A stretch of 64,000 nt of DNA from Clostridium sp. DL-VIII (GCF_000230835.1 NZ_CM001240.1:4227779-4291778), one strand, 5' to 3'; shown: positions 18,623 through 28,266, numbered from the stretch's first letter. Translations and numbers: made by a program. Notes: a model not told the origin generated them from the sequence alone.

Positions 18623-18638
18623 TCGTTTTTATACCTTA

Positions 18639-20150
18639 TCATATCTTTAAAGCTAATATATCTTCAACATCTAAGCCTGCCTGCACTATTCCTTTTGAGT
18701 CTTTTCTTGAAACAGCTACATACTTAAAATATCTATTATCTAGGTCTCTTTTCTGGAAGTTTTGTGTAACTATAGAATTCCTATCTTCAAGGACTTTTCT
18801 AAATACATGTGATTGAGATGTTTCGTCCTCTGTAAATCTAAAGCCCATGGCTGGAGCATTATTAGTCATAATTGTTACCCCATCGTCGTCGGTTATATAA
18901 ACTTCTGATATTCCATTTTCTTCACAATATTTACTTATATTATTTTTATTTAAATCTCCTTTCACTAATTTCTCAGAAATCATCCTGCATTTACTAACAA
19001 GTTTATCTGCTATTATATTTTCAAACTCTTGAGTAAACTTAAGCATGTTTTCTATGGATTTTAGCATATTATTGCAGCTTTCAGCATTATCATTTTCTAA
19101 CTTATTTTGATACTTAATATCTTCATTTATTAAATCGAGTTCAGCCATGAATTCTTCGAAGAAGTTTGAAACATCCTCTGAAGTTGTTTTAATCTCTCTA
19201 TTAAAATCTAATCCTTCTTTAATTTTTCCAGACACCGTATGTATAGATGTTGTTATTTCCATAATTTCACTATTAATATCATTAAAATAATTTTTAATTG
19301 AATTTGTTGACTCATGAGCTTCTGTCCTCTTTTGAGATAATATGCTCATAGCATCAACCACCTCATTTGTCCTTGTATTTATTTCAGATATGTTGCTTTT
19401 AATATTTTTTGCATATTCAGAACTTTCATCAGCCAATTTGCCAATTTCAGAGGCTACAACCGCAAAGCCCTTTCCTGCCTCTCCAGCTCTTGCTGCCTCA
19501 ATAGCCGCATTTAATGACAGCAGATTAATATTAGAAGAAAGTTTATTTATTAATTGAGCCATATCATCAACCCTATTGGTTATACTTGATAAACTCCCCA
19601 TATGATTTGTTAAATTTTCTATATGTACATTCATATCCTCAAGTATATTAACCGCAATCTCAACTGTATTGCTTCCTGATTTTATATTATTTTCTGTATT
19701 ATTTGCAGTTTCACGCGCATTATTAGATAAATTATATATTTTTTCTTGAGAATTGTAAGTTTCTATTGATAGTTTATTTAATTCCTCCAAATGCCTGAGG
19801 GTTGATTTAGATTTCTCATCAAATTCAGCAAACTTGCTTTTTATTTCTTCAGACGTTTTTATAGATTCCCTGCAGGATTTATTTACATGCTTTACCTGCT
19901 CTGAGATTTCTGTTGATGATTTTAAAGTACTATATACCCAAAACAACAGCTTCTTAGTTATTTTTATAAACTTATTATTAATTTCTTTTTCATTTGTTAG
20001 ATCAAATGAAAAATTTCCTGAAACTATTTTCTGAACTGCCATATCATATTCACTTTTAAGTTTTTTACTCCTCCAATTTTTTATTATAAGTAATCCCATT
20101 AATACCAGTATTATAATTAACTCTGCTAAATTTAAACTATTAATATTCAT
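18639..20150 (-). CDS. Methyl-accepting chemotaxis protein with C-terminal sensor-like domain
   Basis: A 503-residue chemoreceptor. Residues ~8-25 form one hydrophobic segment ([13 protein letters not shown]), followed by a helical signalling part with the hairpin-tip sequence [23 protein letters not shown] near 210-232. After the coiled coil, residues ~390-503 form a mixed alpha/beta domain with [14 protein letters not shown] and an [10 protein letters not shown] ending that looks like a Cache/PAS-type sensor. Most chemoreceptors carry their sensor at the N-terminus. Its position between PucR and the pyrimidine genes suggests taxis linked to pyrimidines. Start is ATG 20148-20150 with AGGGAAG upstream. 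Confidence 0.85.
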   Translation of the reverse strand: MNINSLNLAELIIILVLMGLLIIKNWRSKKLKSEYDMAVQKIVSGNFSFDLTNEKEINNKFIKITKKLLFWVYSTLKSSTEISEQVKHVNKSCRESIKTSEEIKSKFAEFDEKSKSTLRHLEELNKLSIETYNSQEKIYNLSNNARETANNTENNIKSGSNTVEIAVNILEDMNVHIENLTNHMGSLSSITNRVDDMAQLINKLSSNINLLSLNAAIEAARAGEAGKGFAVVASEIGKLADESSEYAKNIKSNISEINTRTNEVVDAMSILSQKRTEAHESTNSIKNYFNDINSEIMEITTSIHTVSGKIKEGLDFNREIKTTSEDVSNFFEEFMAELDLINEDIKYQNKLENDNAESCNNMLKSIENMLKFTQEFENIIADKLVSKCRMISEKLVKGDLNKNNISKYCEENGISEVYITDDDGVTIMTNNAPAMGFRFTEDETSQSHVFRKVLEDRNSIVTQNFQKRDLDNRYFKYVAVSRKDSKGIVQAGLDVEDILALKI

Positions 20151-20287
20151 CTTTATCACTTCCCTATTCTTTATATTTTAATACTCTGGTAACTCATATA
20201 CTCTTAACTTTAAAAGTTTTTTTATACAACTCAATTAAATTCTCACCCTTTCATCTTTAATTCCACTTTTTTGAAGCTTTTTGATTT

Positions 20288-20325
20288 AAAAAAGGAGCTT
20301 ATTCTATGAATAAGCCCCTTTGCTA
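20288..20325 (-). promoter_or_regulatory. Hexaloop hairpin / terminator attenuator in the chemoreceptor leader
   Basis: Minus strand AGC-[AAAGGG]-GCT (hexaloop 20316-20321) overlaps the 5' arm of a 14-bp terminator stem (20291-20304 with 20308-20321; one G-U) followed by six T. It lies downstream of the promoter at 20351-20379 and about 140 nt before the start codon. Confidence 0.58.
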
Positions 20326-20350
20326 CCTTTTTCCATTTGTAATAATATAA

Positions 20351-20415
20351 ATTATACACATATTTTTTATATTTTTAAGCAGGCAAATGACCATATTAAT
20401 CTGTGCACATGCACA
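20351..20415 (-). promoter_or_regulatory. Promoter and upstream palindrome of the chemoreceptor gene
   Basis: Minus strand CTTAAA (20374-20379), 17-nt spacer and TATAAT (20351-20356). The weak -35 fits an activated promoter. TGTGCA-N2-TGCACA lies at 20402-20415, 22 nt upstream of the -35, the same geometry as at 18472-18536. A GG-N10-GC pair near 20382-20397 could be read as a sigma-54 site but the sigma-A reading matches the twin promoter better. Confidence 0.6.
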
Positions 20416-20534
20416 CTTAGCACATGAAAATAAATAATGAGTCCAAAATATCCTTGCAATCGGACTTGTTTTTATTTGATAGTGCCTTAACTTAATTATG
20501 AGTTAATAGTGATGAGTTACAAGCTATTGTAAAT

Positions 20535-21689
20535 CTATAGCAGATCTTTAATATAAAATCCTAAATAGAACCTTAGTTTTTCTTCTAAATCTAACGGGTT
20601 ATATCCCGTAATCTTTTCAACTTTTTTCAATTGATTGTTAACTGTATTTCTATGAATATACTGCTTTTCTGCTACAAGACTCTGGCTCCCATTGTTTTCT
20701 AAGTACATATACATAAAATCAACTAAATCAGTATTGTTTTCTTTATCATATTTTTCTAATTTCCCTAAAGTATCTTCGTAATATTCTTTTAGCACTTCTT
20801 TATCCTTAGAATTTAAAAGCAGCTTATAAATATCAAGTTTTTTATAATAAATAACCTTCTTGTCTTTCTTTTTTGCCATCTTCATAGCTGTTAATGCCTT
20901 ATTAAAATTCTCATCCTGCACTTTAATATCATTTAAATTTTCACTAATGCCTAAATGTATTTCCCACAAACCATCATCCCAATTCTTTAAGAAAGTGTTT
21001 ACAAAATTATCAATATCATAATCACTATAATCTACAAGAACTAAAATGCAACAATCATTATAGGAAAATGAAATATATAATTGATGAATACTTCTAGCAA
21101 TTCTTTCTGAATACATCTTTATTTTTTTCATGTTATAATCTTCATCGCTATTCTGACTGTTCTCAAAAGATATTGCAATAAAACAGAAACGGCTGTCTCT
21201 TAAATACCCATATCTCTCCATCTGTAAAATTAATGTATCTAAATCACCTATCTTAAAAATTATGTTTTTAATTGTAGTTGCAATACTCGCTTCTGTCTCA
21301 TCGCTTTTCATAATCCGATAACATATATCTCTTGTTACATCTACCATCCGTGTTTCCCATGGAATAGTATAAAGCGGCAAATTGACAGCATCACAATATT
21401 CTATTACTTTTTGTGGTATTGATTTTGTATATGGTCCAATATTTACAACAAAAGCACTCGTACCGACACTATATAGCTTTTTTGCATATTCTAATAACCA
21501 TTCATCATTAGTGTTTAGAATACCAGAAGTAAATACAACTTCCTTTCCATGAAGAAACTCACTAATCTCATCGTTTTCAATAATATGAACCCATTCCACA
21601 AGATTATTGAGCCCCTTTTGACCAGCTAACAATTTCATCTGATATAAAACAGCTCCATTTCCAAACAGTTTTCCTACAGTAACTGACAT
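20535..21689 (-). CDS. PucR family transcriptional regulator
   Basis: A 384-residue regulator with an N-terminal PucR domain (about 10-125; LFGNGAVLYQMKLLAGQKGLNNLV...EWVHIIENDE), a middle region, and a C-terminal helix-turn-helix of the PucR/CdaR type (VAEKQYIHRNTVNNQLKKVEKITG near 350-373). In Bacillus, PucR controls purine/ureide catabolism; its relatives in reductive pyrimidine clusters are cluster activators. It is the natural candidate for the palindromes at 18523 and 20402. GGTGGTGAAG precedes the start. Confidence 0.88.
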   Translation of the reverse strand: MSVTVGKLFGNGAVLYQMKLLAGQKGLNNLVEWVHIIENDEISEFLHGKEVVFTSGILNTNDEWLLEYAKKLYSVGTSAFVVNIGPYTKSIPQKVIEYCDAVNLPLYTIPWETRMVDVTRDICYRIMKSDETEASIATTIKNIIFKIGDLDTLILQMERYGYLRDSRFCFIAISFENSQNSDEDYNMKKIKMYSERIARSIHQLYISFSYNDCCILVLVDYSDYDIDNFVNTFLKNWDDGLWEIHLGISENLNDIKVQDENFNKALTAMKMAKKKDKKVIYYKKLDIYKLLLNSKDKEVLKEYYEDTLGKLEKYDKENNTDLVDFMYMYLENNGSQSLVAEKQYIHRNTVNNQLKKVEKITGYNPLDLEEKLRFYLGFYIKDLL

Positions 21690-21793
21690 TTTTCTTCACC
21701 ACCAATGGATAAAATTCGAAATTTTTTATGCTTATTATATCACAAATAAATTTTTTTAATAACTAAGATTTTTATTTTACAATTTGAATATAT

Positions 21794-21831
21794 AAAAAGG
21801 ATATTTTGATAATCACCAAAATATCCTTTTT
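21794..21831. terminator. Bidirectional-looking terminator upstream of pucR
   Basis: AAAAAGGATATTTTG (21794-21808) and CAAAATATCCTTTTT (21817-21831) are perfect 15-nt arms with an 8-nt loop. It probably ends the transcript of the soluble chemoreceptor gene at 21985. Confidence 0.75.
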
Positions 21832-21984
21832 GTTTTCATATTTACTTTACGAAAAAATTAATATACATGCTGCAATTAACAAAATACAATTGTTTATATG
21901 ATCTATAGCAAATTGCAGTTTAAATCCTTACAGAGTCCATTAAAATGTATGGATTTAATTAGAATCTCCATATAATATCAGCAA

Positions 21985-22812
21985 TTATAATTCTTCAGAT
22001 AATTTACTTAACAATTTTGCAGTAGATTCTAAATTTTCAATTGAACCTGTTATTTTTTCTATGGCTGCTAATTGTTTATCTGATATATTATTAACATTAA
22101 TCACTTTGTTATTTATTGTTTTTACAGCACTTGATATGTCTCTTATTACTGTTTCAATCTTTCCTATAGACTGATTGGATTCACTTGATAATTTTCTAAT
22201 TTCCTTTGCGACAACATTGAAGCCTTTTCCTTGTTCTCCCGCTCTTGCAGCTTCAATTGCAGCATTTAATCCCAATAGATTTGTTTGGGAAGCAATTCCC
22301 TTTATAAATCCAACTATTTGATCTGTATGATTGGCCATTTCATTAGCATTATTTGTTTCATTAACTATTTCTGAATTCATGCCTGCTAATTCTTGAAAGC
22401 CTGCAGAAATATCACATATTCCACCCGATATTTCTGATATTGATCCAATTAATGTTTCTGTAATATTAGTTACTGAATTTTTCTTAGATAAACTTCTACC
22501 AATAGCAATTGAACCTACAACCTTATCTTCTTCCTTTATTGGAATCATATATGATTTAAAGGCTACACCTAAGAAATCTTCAGGAATTACTTCAATTAAA
22601 GTTTTCCCAGCATTCATAGCCTTTACAACAAAATCTCCGGCAGGATCTCCTTCTTTAATATCAAACTGTATTTCCTTGCTTCCTTTGTAATATAATACCT
22701 TCTCTCTGTCTGTTAACATTATTTCAATATCATTATCAAAGAAAGTCTCAATATATGGAATTGCATCATAAATACTATATAATGCACTACTTCCAAAATC
22801 ATTTTTTAACAT
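21985..22812 (-). CDS. Soluble methyl-accepting chemotaxis protein
   Basis: A 275-residue receptor with no membrane segment. Residues ~1-105 look like a small ligand-binding PAS/Cache-type domain ([20 protein letters not shown], then VGSIAIGRS), followed by a short signalling helix pair with the tip [27 protein letters not shown] near 185-210. Cytoplasmic receptors of this compact form are common in clostridia and sense internal or diffusible signals. AAGGTGG precedes the ATG. It stands alone between terminators. Confidence 0.87.
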   Translation of the reverse strand: MLKNDFGSSALYSIYDAIPYIETFFDNDIEIMLTDREKVLYYKGSKEIQFDIKEGDPAGDFVVKAMNAGKTLIEVIPEDFLGVAFKSYMIPIKEEDKVVGSIAIGRSLSKKNSVTNITETLIGSISEISGGICDISAGFQELAGMNSEIVNETNNANEMANHTDQIVGFIKGIASQTNLLGLNAAIEAARAGEQGKGFNVVAKEIRKLSSESNQSIGKIETVIRDISSAVKTINNKVINVNNISDKQLAAIEKITGSIENLESTAKLLSKLSEEL

Positions 22813-22989
22813 TTAAAATACCACCTTGTATGTATATAATACTATTTAATATGTTATTTTGAAATTATCTATTTATATATTAAATAGCCGTTACAATTAT
22901 AGTACATGCATAAGGAAAGTTAAAGCTAAAGTTAAAATTTATTTAAAATGCCTAATGTCATTATCTTTTAAACTATCTAATAATTATCA

Positions 22990-23583
22990 TTATAATTTTA
23001 TTTCTTCTCCAGCTTTTACTATTAATCTATTTGAAGGCTGGAATTTTTCAGCTACCTCTATATCAAATAATTCACCAGGTTTTGTATGAATTGGTATCGC
23101 GTATTTAGCCTTTATTATTTCTGCACACTTTTCTGCTTCTTTTACATCCATATTGTAAAAACCATCGCATGGTAATAGCGCATAATCTATATTTTCATTA
23201 CACAAATTTGTTTTCATATATTCTGTTGTTGAAGTATCCCCTGCTGCATAAATTTTCACACCATCAGTTTTAATTAAATAACCTACACATTCATTTATAT
23301 CATGATTTTTGTTATAAGCTGGAACTGCTTCTATTTCTATATTTTCGATAGTTACATTCTTATATTCTCCATTTATAAGCATAGATTCTGCCCTTAGAAT
23401 TTTGCAATCTTCTTTTTGAGTAATTAATTCCACGTTTGCATGATCCCCATGTTCATGTGTAACCAATATAATATCTGCAGGAAGTTCATATCCTTCTCCT
23501 GCATATGGATCCACATAAATAACAGTTTTATTGTCTGTTACAATTCTAAAACTTCCATGTCCTTGATAAAATAATTTTGCCAT
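22990..23583 (-). CDS. MBL-fold metallo-hydrolase (UPF0173-like)
   Basis: A 197-residue metallo-beta-lactamase fold protein. The THEHGDH motif (HxHxDH) sits near 50-56, with later metal-binding segments AAGDTS and IPIHTKPG. Proteins of this small type are annotated as Zn-dependent hydrolases of the L-ascorbate-6-phosphate lactonase/UPF0173 kind. I start at ATG 23581-23583 after GGTGG; the upstream extension has no binding site and is not conserved-looking. Confidence 0.85.
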   Translation of the reverse strand: MAKLFYQGHGSFRIVTDNKTVIYVDPYAGEGYELPADIILVTHEHGDHANVELITQKEDCKILRAESMLINGEYKNVTIENIEIEAVPAYNKNHDINECVGYLIKTDGVKIYAAGDTSTTEYMKTNLCNENIDYALLPCDGFYNMDVKEAEKCAEIIKAKYAIPIHTKPGELFDIEVAEKFQPSNRLIVKAGEEIKL

Positions 23584-23791
23584 TTTAAACCACCATCCAT
23601 TTACAACTATATTTAAAGTAATATTTCTGTAATTTTGTATAAAACTCGAGACTAGCTGCAAGTAACTCAAGATTAAATTGTATAGATAAAACCTTATTAC
23701 TTTTCTCCTGTAAAGTCAATAACCATCTTCATCTGATGATAAGTCTATCTGATTCACTTGGCGATAATTTTAACATTTTAATAGAAATAAA

Positions 23792-23850
23792 TAGACAGTA
23801 TATTGACTACATTGGAATAATATGCTATCGTAATTTTAGACAGTATATTG
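23792..23850 (+). promoter_or_regulatory. Twin operator of the MarR gene
   Basis: TAGACAGTATATTG occurs at 23792-23805 and again at 23837-23850, 45 bp apart. The second continues to TC, giving GACA-N6-TGTC, an inverted repeat typical of MarR operators. The pair lies just upstream of the MarR ribosome binding site (23858-23867), so autorepression is likely. Confidence 0.55.
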
Positions 23851-23873
23851 TCCAACTAAGGAGGAGATATTTT

Positions 23874-24422
23874 ATGGATAACTATAAAGCGCTTTTTTTA
23901 ATACAACAAATATACGCAACTTTGTTTTCGCTCACTAATAAAATTCAAATTAAAGGTGATGAATATTGTGAGCCTTTAACTAGCAGACAGCTTATGGCAA
24001 TGGTTGCTATTATCCATTTGCCTGAAAATGAGACAACTCTAAATAATATTGCTAAAAAACTAGGTACAACAAAACAGAGTGTAAAACAATTAATTACTAA
24101 TTTAGAGAGCAAAGGATATGTCCTTACTGTACCAAGCCAATATGATAAACGTGCAGTTAATGTAAAGATTACTAAAGCTGGAACAGATGCCATGATGATA
24201 GGTGCCGAAAAATCGATGGAGTTCTTTGGTATGCTTTCTAAAGGCTTTTCCATTGAGGAAATGGAAATCTTATGGACGCTATTAAAGAAATTATATAGAT
24301 TTGATGGCGAAGAACAAGACGGTTTTGAAGAAGAAGCTGAATTTGACATGGGTAAGGATACACAAGAAATACAAAAGAGAGCATTAAACGAATTTGAAAG
24401 AACAAGAAATGAAAGAAAATAA
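23874..24422 (+). CDS. MarR family transcriptional regulator
   Basis: A 182-residue protein with a winged helix (TLNNIAKKLGTTKQSVKQLITNLESKGYV, wing PSQYDKRAVNVKITKAG) characteristic of MarR. The start is ATG 23874 with AAGGAGGAG at 23858-23867; the longer frame has no such site. It lies 31 bases before the serine hydrolase gene and is probably co-transcribed with it. Confidence 0.87.
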   Translation: MDNYKALFLIQQIYATLFSLTNKIQIKGDEYCEPLTSRQLMAMVAIIHLPENETTLNNIAKKLGTTKQSVKQLITNLESKGYVLTVPSQYDKRAVNVKITKAGTDAMMIGAEKSMEFFGMLSKGFSIEEMEILWTLLKKLYRFDGEEQDGFEEEAEFDMGKDTQEIQKRALNEFERTRNERK

Positions 24423-24453
24423 AAAATTTAATAAATAAGGATGGTATAGTATT

Positions 24454-25899
24454 ATGAAAAATTATATATCTAATAACTTTCAAGATCTTGATGATTTCTT
24501 ATCTGAATACATGAAGAAATGGAGAATCCCTGGAATGGCAGTAGGTATTATTAAAAATGATGAATTAATATACTGCAATGGATTAGGCCTTAGTGATGTC
24601 AACAAAAATTTGAATGTCACAGAAGATACTTTATTTGCTATAGGTTCTGCAAGTAAATCTTTTACCTCACTATCAATAGGTATATTAGTAGATGAAGGTA
24701 AACTTGATCTTGATACCCCTATAAAAAAATATATGCCTAGTTTTGAAATGCAAAATAAATATGCTGAGGAACATCTTACATTAAGGGACATGCTTTGCCA
24801 TCGTTCTGGATTGCCTAGACATGATATTTTATGGTATACCAACCCTTCTTTAAGCAGAAAAGAGCTGGTAGATAGAATTAAATACTTGGAATTTAGTAAA
24901 GATTTCAGAGAAACATGGCAATATAACAATTTGATGTATGCTACAGCTGGCTACCTTGTTGAACTAGTTACAGGAATAACCTGGGAAGAATTTGTGAAAT
25001 CAAGAATTCTTGAGCCTCTTGGTATGAACAGCACAAATTTCTCAGTGGATGTTTCAAAAAAGTCTTCTGATTACAGTAAGCCCTATGCACAAAAAGGTGA
25101 AGAAATTAATGAAATAGACTTTAGAAAACTAGATGCTGTTGCTCCTGCTGGTTCTATGAATTCAAATTTGACTGATATGTTAAAATGGCTTAACCTTCAT
25201 TTAAATAAAGGTAAAGTAAACGGAAAACAGATTATATCTGAAAAAACTATAAGCGAGTTACATTCACCTCAACTCCCTTGTGAGCTAATCCCTTTAAAGT
25301 TTGATGAATTACAATTTTCATCTTATGGCTTAGGCTGGTTTGTTGAAGCCTATAGAGGAAGAAAACATGTTAACCACGGCGGAAATATAGATGGATTTTG
25401 CTCCTATACAAGCTTTCTTCCAGATGAGAATATTGGCGTAGTTATTCTTACTAATTTAAATAATCCTGTCTGTGCAATGCCTATAGCATACCATATATAT
25501 GACAAGCTTTTAGGATATGACCATAGTGATTTTAGTGAAAAACTACAAGCTGAAGCTGAAACGATGTTAAAAGCAATGAAATCTGCTACTAAACCTACAA
25601 AAATCTCTAAAAAAGAAAACTTATCTCCGTCCCACTCCCTTGAAGAATATAAAGGTATATATGAAAATCCAGGATATGGTTCTTTAAAAATCGAAGTGAA
25701 AGATAATAGCTTGAAATTAATTTATAATAATATGGAATCTACACTTAATCATAAATGCTATGACATTTTTACCATGATAGTGATGGAATCCTCCTTGATT
25801 GATGTGACCTTTAATTATGATAGCACAGGAAATATTAAAAGTGTTTCAATACCTTTTGAGGAGGCTGTAAAAGAAATTTTGTTTATGAAATGTAAATAA
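24454..25899 (+). CDS. Beta-lactamase family serine hydrolase
   Basis: A 481-residue class C beta-lactamase/penicillin-binding-like protein. The catalytic motifs are visible: SASKSFTS (SxxK) near 67-72, YNN (YxN) near 153 and HGGNIDG (HxG) near 310, followed by a C-terminal beta domain (~390-481) of the kind seen in esterase/peptidase members. No signal peptide or membrane segment, so cytoplasmic, which argues for an esterase or peptidase rather than a resistance enzyme. It is downstream of the MarR gene. Confidence 0.85.
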   Translation: MKNYISNNFQDLDDFLSEYMKKWRIPGMAVGIIKNDELIYCNGLGLSDVNKNLNVTEDTLFAIGSASKSFTSLSIGILVDEGKLDLDTPIKKYMPSFEMQNKYAEEHLTLRDMLCHRSGLPRHDILWYTNPSLSRKELVDRIKYLEFSKDFRETWQYNNLMYATAGYLVELVTGITWEEFVKSRILEPLGMNSTNFSVDVSKKSSDYSKPYAQKGEEINEIDFRKLDAVAPAGSMNSNLTDMLKWLNLHLNKGKVNGKQIISEKTISELHSPQLPCELIPLKFDELQFSSYGLGWFVEAYRGRKHVNHGGNIDGFCSYTSFLPDENIGVVILTNLNNPVCAMPIAYHIYDKLLGYDHSDFSEKLQAEAETMLKAMKSATKPTKISKKENLSPSHSLEEYKGIYENPGYGSLKIEVKDNSLKLIYNNMESTLNHKCYDIFTMIVMESSLIDVTFNYDSTGNIKSVSIPFEEAVKEILFMKCK

Positions 25900-25950
25900 G
25901 AATACTATAAACATCACATGTAACATTAATATAGATATCTAGCTTTAAAA

Positions 25951-26187
25951 TTAAACTTATGTGGTAGCTTACCGAAATCACATATATTTTTATTCCTCAG
26001 GACTTGTGAAATTTTCGCTGGAAGATTCTAAGTGGAAGGATGTACCCATTACTGCATGTTCCCGAAGCAAGTTCAAGACAAGCAGTAAATGGAACAACCT
26101 TCCACTAAGAACCTTAAGCAGCTCAATTTCACATGCCTGCTTCACAAAAATATATATGATTTCTAGTATAGATACACACAAGTTTAA
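25951..26187 (+). repeat. Palindromic dispersed element, copy 1
   Basis: A 237-bp element ending in TTAAACTTATGTG and CACACAAGTTTAA (13-bp ends, one mismatch). The whole unit folds into a long imperfect hairpin: TGTGAAATTTTCGCTG with its near-complement CAGCTCAATTTCACA, and CTAAGTGGAAGG with CCTTCCACTAAG. Inverted copies lie at 50203 and 51564, a degraded part at 32885. It encodes no protein; short frames in it are by-products. Confidence 0.75.
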
Positions 26188-26484
26188 CTTAAATATATAT
26201 GTTGCAATTATCTTTTTACATTTTATATTCTGCTATTTACTTAGCCTGCAAATGTTTTAAATGTAATTTTATTATTACAACATACATAGAGATAATTATT
26301 CTATATATTAAGTAAATTTATAATTTGTTTATCTATATAAATACTGAATCTTTTCTAAAAGATTTACATATATTCATTCTTTTATTGATTATACTATATC
26401 AATACAGTTTAGTTTTAAGGAGAACATAAATTGATTTAATGACTTTGCTTTGATATAATATTATAAAAAACAAGGAGGATACAA

Positions 26485-26835
26485 ATGTTTGAAAAAGATA
26501 GCTACGAAGAAGATGTAAAGTTATTCAAAAAAGTTACTTCTACAAAAGCAGACGAATTATTATCTAATGAAGACTTCGCTGTTGTTTATATTGGTCGTGA
26601 AACATGCCCATTCTGCCGTAAATTTGCTAAAAAATTAAGTGGCTTGACTAGTAAAATTAACACAACTATTTACTATGTGGATAGTGCTGATTTTTCAGAT
26701 AACTCTCTTAACTCATTTAGAGAAAAATATAATATTGTAACTGTACCAGGATTTATTGTTAGTAAAAATAGAGAAATAGAAGTTCGTTGCGATTCTTCAA
26801 TTCCAGAGGACGAAATATTAGATCTGTTAAAATAA
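26485..26835 (+). CDS. Thioredoxin-fold protein with CPFC motif
   Basis: A 116-residue thioredoxin-like protein. ETCPFCRKFAKKL near 38-50 gives the CxxC redox site and TVPGF near 92 the cis-proline loop. CPFC is the motif of glutaredoxin-like and bacteriocin-accessory-type thioredoxins; no bacteriocin genes are visible here. No signal peptide, so cytoplasmic disulfide exchange is expected. CAAGGAGG precedes the start. It stands alone. Confidence 0.82.
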   Translation: MFEKDSYEEDVKLFKKVTSTKADELLSNEDFAVVYIGRETCPFCRKFAKKLSGLTSKINTTIYYVDSADFSDNSLNSFREKYNIVTVPGFIVSKNREIEVRCDSSIPEDEILDLLK

Positions 26836-26845
26836 ATAATCGATT

Positions 26846-26919
26846 ATTATATAAGGTAATTAAATTTGTTAAGGATAATTTAATTACACACTCTGATTTC
26901 CATTGATGCATATTTAAAA
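26846..26919 (+). repeat. 74-bp repeat, copy A
   Basis: Nearly identical to 33228-33300. It contains a perfect 11-bp hairpin GTAATTAAATT/AATTTAATTAC (26856-26866, 26877-26887) with loop TGTTAAGGAT, then a conserved TTCCATTGATGCATATTTAAAA tail shared by both copies. It follows the thioredoxin-like gene by 10 bases. Confidence 0.75.
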
Positions 26920-26944
26920 GTTAAATAAAAGTTATTCATAACAT

Positions 26945-27354
26945 TTATTTAACTCTTTTAAACATTGGATGATTTTCATTGAACTCAACCAAATCCCATA
27001 AGTTCCCGTATAAATCTTTAAATACTGCTACTGTTCTTTAGGCTCCCTAACAAATTCTATTCCTATTTTTTTCATTTCATTATAATCACGCCAAAAATCA
27101 TCAGTTCCTAAGAAAAGAAAAACTCTTCCTCCTGCTTGATTTCCTATAAAAGGCTCTTGCTCTGGCTTAGATGCTCTTGCCAGTAATATTGTTGTTCCAT
27201 TTGAACTTGGTGGCGATACTACTACCCATCTTTTCTGTTGCTCAGGTTGATATGTATCTTCTACTAATGTAAAATGAAGTTTCTTTGTATAGAACTCAAT
27301 TGCCTCATCATAATCTTTTACTACTAAAGCAATATGCACAACTGATTGAACCAT
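26945..27354 (-). pseudogene. VOC (glyoxalase/bleomycin) family protein, frameshifted
   Basis: The frame from 27354 gives 108 residues of a vicinal-oxygen-chelate protein (VHIALVVKDYDEAIEFYTKKL, then REPKEQ) and stops at 27028. The expected C-terminus follows in another frame: VAVFKDLYGNLWDLVEF, ending at 26945. The junction reads GAACAGTAGCA where a family member would have a few extra codons (such as EYGT), so a deletion of about 10-11 bases explains the break. The metal-binding Glu in WDLVE is lost from the main frame. Probably inactive. Confidence 0.75.
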
Positions 27355-27441
27355 TATTTCTCCTCCTTATTCCATTAGAATTCACACGCTGATTAGCTTA
27401 CAATTAACTTTAAAGAAATTTTAGTTTCCTTGTTTAGGAAA

Positions 27442-28002
27442 CTACTCTATAAGAATTCCTGCATCTGTATATATGTATGGAGTGTCTCGCTCTAATTTAA
27501 GTTTTCCATTAGATTCAATAATAAAATTTTCCCAAACCACATTATCAATGCCATTACCATAGATAGCCGATGAATTTAACATTTTAAACGTATTATCCTC
27601 ATATTTAATAAGTATATAGTGTAATGCTCGAGCAGACTTTTCCGAGCTACACAAAATAATTGCATATTTATTAACACATGACTTAACATTATCAAGAACA
27701 TTTATATCTACTCCAGATATGTTAAGCCCCTTTGCAAGTTTCCTAAGTGGACTGTCGGATAATATACATACATAGGAATGTGAATTCCAATTATCACTTA
27801 ATTCCTTGGACATTTTTTCTGGATTTGAATAAGCTTCGTGAATACCAATATTATTTGAACCAACTTGTATTTTTTTATAAATATCAGCAACAAAAGTTCT
27901 ATCATTTATACATTGAGCTTTACCGGTCTGCCATAAATAGTAAGCAATTGAATATGCACCGCAACTCATACTACCTTTAGGTTGAGAAATATATGATCTC
28001 AT
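27442..28002 (-). CDS. Possible C39-like cysteine peptidase
   Basis: A 186-residue protein not assigned with certainty. PKGSMSCGAYSIAYYLWQ near 9-26 looks like the Cys helix of papain/C39-like peptidases, ALHYILIKYED near 126-136 could supply the His and MLNS the Asn. No signal peptide or transporter is present, so it is not a bacteriocin-processing ABC protein. Start is the ATG at 28000-28002, 12 nt after AGAGGAG; an ATG four codons earlier touches that site. It could equally be an inactive member of the fold. Confidence 0.5.
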   Translation of the reverse strand: MRSYISQPKGSMSCGAYSIAYYLWQTGKAQCINDRTFVADIYKKIQVGSNNIGIHEAYSNPEKMSKELSDNWNSHSYVCILSDSPLRKLAKGLNISGVDINVLDNVKSCVNKYAIILCSSEKSARALHYILIKYEDNTFKMLNSSAIYGNGIDNVVWENFIIESNGKLKLERDTPYIYTDAGILIE

Positions 28003-28266
28003 TATAATAGACATCTCCTCTCGCTATATCACTCGCATTAATGATTGTTATAATTATTTTATCATTGACCAATTATAACATAAATTGTAAACATCATATT
28101 ATTAATTTACAACGAATATATTGTAAATTCATTAGTTATGCATCTATCATTAGAATTGTGTATTAAAAAAATCGTAAATTCATTTTCTTGAATAATGCAA
28201 TTTTACAATTTGTTATTTAACTTTATTGATTCATAACCGAAGAATGTTGCGTATATTATGCTCGTC
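28003..28266. other. Intergenic region with small inverted repeat
   Basis: AT-rich gap of 264 bases. The only structure seen is a 9-bp inverted repeat AATTTACAA/TTGTAAATT at 28104-28129, of unknown role. Confidence 0.4.

Noticed and set aside
20382..20397. Sigma-54-like GG-N10-GC site upstream of the chemoreceptor
   Set aside because: The twin promoter at 18472 lacks it and has a clear sigma-A layout at the same position; no sigma-54 activator is encoded here.
21985..22990. Riboswitch in the chemoreceptor leader
   Set aside because: The leader is too short and has no c-di-GMP, purine or other known riboswitch signature.
25961..26260. Open reading frames inside the palindromic element (also at 50281 and 51482)
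   Set aside because: They lie within the repeated hairpin, differ between copies, and have no ribosome binding site.
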